DNA of 64,000 nucleotides. Source: Hyalella azteca (Eukaryota > Arthropoda > Malacostraca > Amphipoda > Hyalellidae). Made by a program: the position numbers and the translations under genes. Every line of letters starts with the position of its first letter. The stretch's first letter is position 1. The stretch covers positions 60,670-124,669 of the forward strand of contig NW_025941287.1 in NCBI RefSeq assembly GCF_000764305.2, read 5' to 3'. Of the stretch, positions 57,661 to 64,000 are shown in pieces. The notes under the pieces were generated by a model that did no database searches, had not been told where the DNA came from, and saw only the letters and a program-made list of their open reading frames with translations.

Positions 57661-58029
57661 AGTGGAGTTTCGAGTGTGACTGTTTGAGGTTGTGAGCAGG
57701 TGTCTTTTATACTGTTAACGACTTCAAACAGATTCCAATAATACAGGAAATGAATGGGGGAAAGTGAAGTCTCTTGAAAAAATAAGTTACGGGTCTGCGA
57801 CAGCCAGAAATCTTGATTGTTTGTAAGTGACCAAATACTTATTTTCCACCATCATTTGCAAATAATATCTTTAAAAGTCCGACAAATTGTTTTCTCACAT
57901 TTTTTCACATTTGTCTCTAATAGTTGAGGTCTACCTGAGATGTCAATTACAGGCCTCTCTCATCACTTTAAGTGGGAGAACTTGCACAATTGGTGACTGA
58001 CTAAATACTTATTTTCTCCACTGTATGAA

Positions 58030-58865
58030 TAGACGTATGAATAACTGAATGTAGCTTATAGGGAGGTACCTAGGCCCTGTTTGGTGTAAGGGCAGAGACT
58101 TTGGGTATGAATGCACTACGTTCCGATGGAACGAGAGAAAGAATGAGAGCATTATGTGTGATATGGGTGTGAAGGAAAGTATGATGCATTTGACGGTGGA
58201 ATGTAAGTCGAGTGAGAGTAATGGTGCAGGGTATAAGAAAGCAATTTGCCGTGATTAAAATGATCGCAGGTTTATGTGATAGAGCGACTGTGGCTGTCAT
58301 TGAAAGTGTAAGGAAATGTGTGGAGGCTGAGAGGAGGGGGATTTTGGAGGTGACATATACTGAAGTGAAATTAATATAAGTGTGGAAGAAAGAACTAAAT
58401 AAGAACGAAATAAGAAATCACACAGAATTTCTGTAGTTTTGTTCCTGCATTTTAGTATGAGTTTTGATGTTCTTCATAATTGATTTTTCTCATACTATAC
58501 CTCCGTAAACAGATTTAAATTATTTCGCCGCCTTCAAGGTAGCTAGGAATTTAGTATATGTTTAGTTTTTAATGAACGACTAAGTGTCGCATAACGGACC
58601 GATTATATTAGGTCAGGCCGCACGTCAACACTTACCCAAATCAAATTCCTGATCTAACGTGACTTTAAATTGAGCAACGGTGTCTTTTTATTAACTTTTT
58701 AGAGCGGCTTCCAGCACCATTTTCCTATCAACTTCTTGACCGACCATATTTTGTACTAAGGCTATGAGGTATTAAAGAGCGAGGTTGGCGGTGATTAAAC
58801 TAAATATATCATGTCTCCAGTTTTTAGCCTCATAGAGTTTTACGTCTTACTGGAGATTTCAAATA
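58030..58865. other. Unannotated stretch between transposons
   Basis: Frame remnants around 58085-58330 could derive from a LINE but nothing decisive is visible. Confidence 0.25.
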
Positions 58866-58869
58866 TCAA

Positions 58870-59054
58870 TGCTTCGAAGAAACCTTAATCGAAGAAATTA
58901 ACAGAAAAACCTTAATCGAAGGGACCTTGCCGGCCGACTGGAAAGAAGCCCAAGTGACACTCCTGTTCAAAAAAGGTGACAGGAGTAACCCAGGTAACTA
59001 CCGTCCTGTAAGTCTCACATGTGTTGTGTGTAAGGTGATGGAATCGGTTATGAG
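58870..59054 (+). pseudogene. LINE reverse transcriptase fragment, CR1/Jockey group
   Basis: The plus strand encodes FEETLIEEINRKTLIEGTLP, then ADWKEAQVTLLFKKGDRSNP, then GNYRPVSLTCVVCKVMESVM. This is RT motif 1-2 (lP.DWk.A.V.plfKKGd..NYRPVSLt...K..E). It is cut at the N at 59055, beyond which unrelated LTR-associated sequence starts, so the join is a gap rather than a real junction. Confidence 0.8.
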
Positions 59055-59055
59055 N

Positions 59056-60159
59056 CAGGACAAGTGAAACACGATTAACGCTAGAACTATTATAATAATA
59101 AACTGGCTCGGTGAGTACAGAAGGACGGGGATTGACAGGTACAGCACAAGTATGTGCCGGAGGAGCGGCTAGCAAGATGACGGCTAGGCAGTACCGCTGC
59201 GACTGACGAGCGATGCACTGCTCTGGCTATATATAGTCCTTAACAGGGATGACGTCACTAGGCGTGACTCTACCATGTGGGTACAGAACATGTTATAAGA
59301 GAGTGACGTATGATAACCTAGATGGTGATAGAAGATCACCCTGACACTAACATTAATATTAATACTTAGAATATACATTAAAGTCGTACATTTTAAATCA
59401 TATTAAATAATTATAACATCATTACGAGATTACGGAGAGAGCAGCTCTGTCGATGGCAACATTCTAGGCACTTTTACACTGGTTCTTTCATAGCCTCTCA
59501 AAATCCTAAAGCTCTGTTTGCCTTCTGACTTTGAGTCGTCAACATCTTTCTCACGTAAGCTCCCTAACTTAGAAACTCTACTCTGTCATAGAATAACTCT
59601 CATTCAATGTGTTAACCGTAAGAGTAAAATTAGTTCGTAAGTCGGAGTCATTGCAAGTTGAATAGATTAAATTAACGTATTAAATTAACGTATTTTTCAT
59701 GTCATAAATATAGCTCACGTGGCTTTAGCTCATTTGTGAAATGGTGTCGTGAAATGTGAATAGTGTATTGACAAAGGCCTTATTTCGCAGTTCCACATCT
59801 GTTTCCTGCAACGTATAAATTCAAGATCACGCGAAATCTCCCGCCTGACGCCACCTCTGTCAAGAACACTGACTATCTCGGCCAGCATCTCCATTGGCGT
59901 GCCAAGCCAGTTTTCGCGCCAACTCGCACGCCGCCATCTTGCCGCGCCTCAAGCCGTCCGTGTCTACCGACGCTCATCAGTGAACTGCCTGATTAACTTT
60001 TATTTAGTGAACCAATTCAGTGAACTACCTGATTACCTTTTATTCAGTGAACTACCTGATTAACTTTTATTCAGTGAACCAATTCAGTAAACTACCTGAT
60101 TAACTTTCATTCAGTGAACGTATCTCTGGAACAATCAGTTTAGCAGTTCAGTGTCACTG
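59056..60159 (+). mobile_element. Gypsy-type LTR copy B, partial
   Basis: From about 59345 to 60159 it is the reverse complement of much of copy C (60160-62052): TAAAGTCGTACATTTTAAATC, TGGCAACATTC, CTCCCTAACTTAGAAACTCT, GACAAAGGCCTTATTTCGCA. Its right part is a degenerate CAGTGAACTACCTGATTAAC array and its last section is missing. The leading CAGGACAAGTGAAACA (59056) also closes the window at 63985-64000. Confidence 0.6.
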
Positions 60160-60481
60160 TGTGGGGTTTTTATTTACCAATCCACATTAAGTTATTAACT
60201 CCCATCAGGAAATTGAATGGCCTAGCTAGTTAACTTGAATTATTCGCCAAGGGACAGACAGAAACATAGGGATCGGCAGGACGAATTTGGTTGGGAGAAA
60301 TGAACACACAATAAATTGGTAGGTCATTTATTAGCTCAGCTCACGTGACCTGCTCGTTTTGCTGCAGGAGGTTGATGCGGGTCCACGGGCCACCGTTGTT
60401 GGGTTGTTGCGTTGATATACACGTGGTTGAGTGGCGAGACTGTTAGTTATTCGATGCACGTTGTGAGGTTGACGAAGTTAA

Positions 60482-60902
60482 AGGTGCTTGTACACAGGGA
60501 TAGTGCAGACGGCTAGTAAACCTGGCTAGTGCCGGTCGCTTGGTGACTATCCGGCTAGTAAGCCTGTACACACGAAGAGAGTATAAGGTGCCGCTATTTT
60601 CTCGTTCGCGCCCGCCAGTGAGTCGTTAGAAGCCGTCGAGTGAGGTCTGTGAAGATGGATAGTCTGATCACCTTCAACAACTCGAGTCTGTACGTCTTTT
60701 TTATACTCCATATTCTAGCCCTTAAAAATACAGCGTCGGGAACAAAGATATCAACACATCGTTGTCTCTCTCGGCCGCGCTTCGGGCACTTGCCGGCGCA
60801 TGCCTCTGAAGCGGCTGAACCCCTATACACGAGGCTAGTAGCGTGGACAGTTCAAGCGCCGGATGAACTAGCGGCTAGTACTATCCCTGTGTACAGGCAC
60901 CT
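60482..60902 (-). mobile_element. PIF/Harbinger-like MITE with perfect TAA duplication
   Basis: 421 bp with terminal inverted repeats AGGTGCTTGTACACAGGGAT and ATCCCTGTGTACAGGCACCT, flanked by TAA at 60479-60481 and 60903-60905. The interior is a deletion derivative of 54275-54996 in reverse orientation: both subterminal regions match, but most of the MADF frame is gone, leaving the segment encoding YRLELLKVI. It is inserted in LTR copy C, so it moved after that LTR was in place. Confidence 0.85.
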
Positions 60903-60989
60903 TAACTGAGCGTGCGCGTAGAAAGCTCACACACTACTTTACTGGACGTGCTCGTTGTGCCTATAGCTCACAGAGTATCTCTAGCGAAA

Positions 60990-61320
60990 GTTCTCTAAAT
61001 GAGTTCATATGATATCAGTCAATGAGTACACGACAAGAGTTCACTGCATATTAGTTAACGTCATAGGTGCACAGCAAGAATTCACTGAGTTGATTAACTG
61101 ATTACGTTCACAGCAAGAGTTCACTGAATAAAAGTTAATTAGGCTAAGTGGCTCACTGGATAAAAGTCAATGTGATAGGTGCACAGCAAGAATTCACTGA
61201 GTTGGTTAACTGATTAAGTTCACAGCAAGAATTCACGAGTTGGTAAACTGATTAAGTTCACAGCAAGAATTCACTGAGTTGGTTGACTGATTAAGTTCAC
61301 AGCAAGAATTCACTGAATAT
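60990..61320. repeat. Irregular repeat array within LTR copy C
   Basis: About seven imperfect units containing CACAGCAAGAATTCACTGA and GTTGGTTAACTGATTAAG, ~35-50 bp apart. The complementary array is in copy B at 59985-60130, with fewer units. Confidence 0.7.
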
Positions 61321-62033
61321 TCACGGATGAGCGTCAGTAGACAGGGACGGCGCAGGGGAGCGGCAAGATGGCGGCGTGCGAGTTGGCGCGAAAGCTGGCT
61401 TGAGACACCGATAGAGGTGATGGCCGAGACAGTAGAAGTTGATGATAGATATGGCCTTAGATTCGGGAGATTGCGCGTGATCTTGATTTTATGCGTTGCA
61501 GGAGACAGATGTTGTCGAACTGCGAAATAAGGCCTTTGTCAATACGCTATTCACATTTCACGACACCATTTCACAAATGAGCTAAAGCCATGTGAGCTAT
61601 ATTTATGGCATGAAAAACACGTTAATTTAATTTATTCACTTGCAATGACTCCGACTTCTGAACCAACTTTACTCTTATACTTAACACATTGAATGAGAGT
61701 TATTGTACGGCAGAGTAGAGTTTCTAAGTTAGGGAGCTTACGTGAGAGAGATGTTGATCGCTCGAAGTCAGACGGCAATAGGCCGTTAGGATATTGAGGG
61801 GCAAGAAAGAACCAGTGAAAAGGCCTTGAATGAATGTTGCCATCGACTAAGCTGCTTTCTCCGAAACTCACGTGATGATGTTATAATTGTTTAATATGAT
61901 TTAAAATGTACGACTTTAATGTATATTCTAAGTACTAATATTAATTTTAGTATAAGAAACATAAAAATTAGTTATAGTGTGCTAGTTTGAGAAACATAAA
62001 AATTAGAGATATGTTATGCATAATATTAGTGCA

Positions 62034-62362
62034 TGTAGCGAGATCCGCTACATCTGCGACTCTCAATATCGTGCCCGGATAACTTCACCACGGTGTCTGA
62101 ATTCGCAACGCAACCACGAGCACATCACTAAGCCGAGCACATCATCTTCATCACCACATCATCGAACAGGTCACGTGAGCTATACCAAATAAATAAAACT
62201 CAATAATTAATTGTGTGTTCATTTCTCCCAACCAAATTCGTCCTGCCGATCCTTATGCTTCTGTCTGTCCCTTGGCGAATAATTCAAGTTAACTAGCTAG
62301 GCCATTCAATTTCCTGATTGGAGTTATTAACTTAATGTGGAGTGGCAAATAAAACCCCCACA
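62034..62362 (+). mobile_element. Gypsy-type LTR copy D, 3' part, next to internal region
   Basis: It carries the conserved LTR 3' part (AGGTCACGTGAGCTATACCA, ATTTCTCCCAACCAAATTCG, CTTGGCGAATAATTCAAGTT) and ends CCCCCACA at 62362. Immediately downstream, TTTTTGGTGACCCC sits where a retrotransposon primer-binding site is expected. It shares its first 19 bp palindrome with copy C. Confidence 0.65.
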
Positions 62363-62369
62363 TATTTTT

Positions 62370-62836
62370 GGTGACCCCATCGCTATTTTCAGTAACCCCC
62401 ATCGCTATTTTCAGTAACCCCCATCGCTATTTTTATTAATCCATATCGTCATTTTTGGTAACCCTATAGCTCCCGTCGTATTTCAATTGACCCTAAAATT
62501 TTTCATGACCCAATATCATCCCATTATATTTTGGTGATCTCGCCTTATTTCAACCCATTTTTAGCCACCTAATTTGTGAGAATATTTCCCCTTTGCTAGC
62601 CTATCACCTTTGCTCATTGAATTAATAGCTCAACCTTATTCAAATTCACAAAACATTGACGAATAAAATTCTTGTTCAAATTATTCAAGCTAACTCTAGC
62701 TCTCATAGGTTTCTTGCATGCTTTGATGGCGGACGAAATTGGTTGGACATAAACTTGCATAGCCTCAGATTTCCATGTTCTAAAGTCTAAACCTTTCTCT
62801 TACAGCTATTGCCAATACTGTGTCTAACCCTATACT
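62370..62836 (+). mobile_element. Gypsy internal 5' leader
   Basis: Between the primer-binding-site-like segment and gag lies a leader with repeated ACCCCATCGCTATTTTCAGT units (62385-62435) and repeated CTGTGTCTAACCCTATAC units (62815-62850). No coding frame. Confidence 0.45.
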
Positions 62837-63227
62837 GTGTCTAACCCTATACCACCTAATCATACTGTGTCTAAAATAATCGTGTCTAATATGCGCATTT
62901 TAGTGAAAGGATTAACTGCATCAGTCGAATCTCGTAACACAAGTGTTAGAATAGCAAAAATGGCTAGCCCAGCTGTAGATACCGCTAGTATCGGTAAAAC
63001 ATCCTCCACTCACTTGAATAATGTCAGCTTGCCACCATTCACCCCAACATCCGTAGCTCAATGGATAAAGCTGTGTAGCTATGCGTTCAATGCGTATTCC
63101 GTTACTGACGTAGATCAGAAATGTTATCTAGTACTTTCAGCGCTCCCTCCCAACCTACAAGCCGACCTAACTAACTTGATGGTAGATGAGCCTAACGTAG
63201 ATGGTAAATTTGAGTTGCTGCGAGACA
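62837..63227 (+). pseudogene. Gypsy-type gag fragment, cut by an assembly gap
   Basis: The open frame contains VSLPPFTPTSVAQWIKLCSY, then AFNAYSVTDVDQKCYLVLSA and LPPNLQADLTNLM, following the LPPFwp..p..Wf.q.e..F...i....K...v...L pattern of the capsid region of arthropod Gypsy-group gags. The likely start is the internal Met of MASPAVDTAS (62960); the upstream part of the frame looks like leader. The N at 63228 ends it; the short frame beyond does not continue gag. Protease, RT and integrase are absent from the window. Confidence 0.7.
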
Positions 63228-63228
63228 N

Positions 63229-63348
63229 TGAAGTTTTCTTATTGAAGTAATATTGCCGGCGTAAAGCTTGATTGCTGGCACTTTGATGACCGAGAGATGC
63301 TCGGATTAATGAACGTTACAGAGTTGCTTAATTTTAACATAAACTATG
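63229..63348. other. Unassigned sequence between gap and adapter
   Basis: About 120 bp bounded by a gap on the left and the Tn5 mosaic end on the right. Its origin is unknown and its placement here is doubtful. Confidence 0.5.
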
Positions 63349-63367
63349 AGATGTGTATAAGAGACAG
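63349..63367 (+). other. Tn5 mosaic end, Nextera adapter
   Basis: AGATGTGTATAAGAGACAG matches the 19-bp Tn5 transposase mosaic end used in Nextera libraries exactly. It is a library artefact retained in the contig, not genomic sequence. Confidence 0.95.
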
Positions 63368-63540
63368 GACAATTGGTCAGCCATGAAACCTCGTGAAAAC
63401 ACATAAAAATATTCGCAAAGGTTGGGCCGAGGGGAAGGCCCATGCCCAAACCGTCAATCTGTTTGTAAAATTTACCAGCATATATGAAAATCGAATTTAG
63501 AACTGATAATTCTAGCAGGTCATATAATTCTAGTTTTGGT
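63368..63540 (-). pseudogene. Penelope-like reverse transcriptase fragment
   Basis: Minus strand, one frame of ~57 codons: LYDLLELSVLNSIFIYAGKF, then YKQIDGLGMGLPLGPTFANI and FMCFHEVSWLTNCP. The YKQ-DG-xMG-PLgPt-ANIF string is the signature of the Penelope RT in the region before the catalytic YxDD. It abuts the Tn5 mosaic end directly, so it is not continuous with the sequence to its left. Confidence 0.85.
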
Positions 63541-63544
63541 CATA

Positions 63545-63755
63545 TTTAGACGTTGATCGGACGTTTAAAAATGAATAAACATTTAACGTACCAATATCGA
63601 CATTGTTTTAACGTTGAAATAAGGTTGTTTTTAGACCCTTCTAGCGTTGGTCAGATTTCGACGTTGATATGACGTTTAATTTTGGTTGTTCAACATTTCA
63701 AACCGAAATCAACCAATATTCATCGTTATTTCAACGTCAGATGCCTGCTGGGATG
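63545..63755 (-). repeat. AACGTTGA-rich element end
   Basis: Imperfect ~20-40-bp recurrences of CAACGTTGAAATAACGT-like strings (ACGTTGATCGGACGTTTAA, AACGTTGAAATAAGG, CGACGTTGATATGACGTTTA, ATTTCAACGTCAG). On the minus strand the segment starts TCCCAGCAGGCATCTGACGT. Such CAACGTTGA-rich termini are common on DNA transposons and MITEs of marine and other invertebrates. The family was not determined. Confidence 0.5.
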
Positions 63756-63827
63756 CATCCACTGGCTCTCTTTCGTCCAGCAGGCGAGGCCAATCGTTCA
63801 ACGTAGATAATAAGTTAGTGGTGCAGA

Positions 63828-64000
63828 TGTAGCGGATCTCGCTACATAGAACTAAAACTAATGTTATGCATAATATATCTCTAATTTTCATGTTTCTCAT
63901 ACTAATGTCAGGTGTCTATTTCTGCGACCACCTGATGGATTTGTACTGAGGGTCTGGGTACTATTGTTCCAAGTGTGACTAAGGCAGGACAAGTGAAACA
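63828..64000 (+). mobile_element. Gypsy-type LTR copy E, 5' end, runs off the window
   Basis: It starts with the family palindrome TGTAGCGGATCTCGCTACA, then AGAACTAAAACTAATG and TTATGCATAATAT, matching the start of copy C. By about 63910 it changes to other sequence, ending CAGGACAAGTGAAACA, which is also found at 59056. Confidence 0.6.

Larger units (their letters stand above)
55179..58023 (-). mobile_element. Tc1-like transposon carrying nested mariner and Gypsy LTR insertions
   Basis: The ends are exact inverted matches over most of ~100 bp: CAGTGGGGAAAATAAGTATT at 55179 and its complement ending CACTG at 58023, each flanked by TA (55177-55178 and 58024-58025), the Tc1/mariner target duplication. 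An internal copy of the end motif (GTGACCAAATACTTATTTTC, about 57830-57853) indicates the IR/DR arrangement of Tc1 elements. Its transposase runs right to left (57660 onwards) and its C-terminal half is missing; the centre is occupied by a mariner remnant (55277-56090) and a Gypsy LTR (56092-57165). Confidence 0.85.
60160..62052 (-). mobile_element. Gypsy-type LTR copy C, complete, reversed
   Basis: On the minus strand it starts TGTAGCGGATCTCGCTACA (62052 down) and ends CCCCACA (60166-60160), i.e. TG..CA termini. About 1.9 kb including a 421-bp Harbinger-type insertion at 60482-60902, so the LTR itself is ~1.47 kb. It contains a GTTCACAGCAAGAATTCACT tandem array at 60990-61320. It abuts copy B head-on at 60159/60160 and copy D at 62034-62052 through the shared palindrome. 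Confidence 0.7.

Noticed and set aside
60594..60830. 78-aa frame as an independent protein
   Set aside because: It is an internally deleted relic of the Harbinger accessory frame within a MITE.

Overview
The window is eukaryotic nuclear DNA: GT-AG introns of hundreds to thousands of bases, AT-rich intergenic sequence, long minisatellites and abundant decayed transposons. The transposon mix (Penelope-like elements with a GIY-YIG domain, Gypsy, CR1/L2-type LINEs, mariner/Tc1, PIF/Harbinger, hAT) and the gene structures point to an invertebrate, most likely an arthropod and perhaps a crustacean; the exact taxon cannot be read from the sequence. Five single-N gaps (7598, 21189, 32900, 59055, 63228) and an exact Tn5/Nextera mosaic end (63349-63367) show that this is a draft short-read assembly.

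Layout. 1-37 kb is gene-poor. It holds an inverted-repeat cluster (1-0.9 kb), a hAT-like terminus, a foldback MITE family with about 11 loci (called family A here; 1.7-24.4 kb), Penelope-like 3' ends carrying hammerhead-ribozyme-like motifs (2.4-3.4 kb and 19.9-20.5 kb), large tandem arrays (7.4-8.4 kb; 11.0-12.2 kb, about 46 units of 25 bp; 27.0-27.35 kb, 43-bp units), a tRNA-derived SINE (18.8-19.1 kb) and LINE remnants.

37.6-52 kb is the gene-bearing island: (i) a single-exon coiled-coil protein of 482 aa resembling CCDC112/CCDC148; (ii) a complete nine-exon gene for a 580-aa MTHFSD orthologue (5-formyl-THF cyclo-ligase-like fold plus a C-terminal RRM) with RG-rich extensions, on the same strand about 560 bp downstream; (iii) an unplaced terminal exon at 47.6 kb; (iv) on the minus strand, the first three exons of a conserved uncharacterised protein with a helix-hairpin-helix-like motif. 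No operon-like cooperation between these genes is evident.

54-64 kb is a dense transposon nest: a PIF/Harbinger-type element with a MADF-like ORF and an internally deleted sister copy with a perfect TAA target duplication; a Tc1 element (TA-flanked, ~100-bp inverted repeats) into which a mariner and a Gypsy LTR have been inserted; several copies of a long Gypsy LTR in alternating orientation; a Gypsy gag fragment; a LINE RT fragment; and a Penelope RT fragment abutting the Tn5 adapter. I found no new gene system. The strongest candidates for undescribed biology are MITE family A, the hammerhead-carrying Penelope ends, and the nested Tc1/mariner/Gypsy and Harbinger structures.
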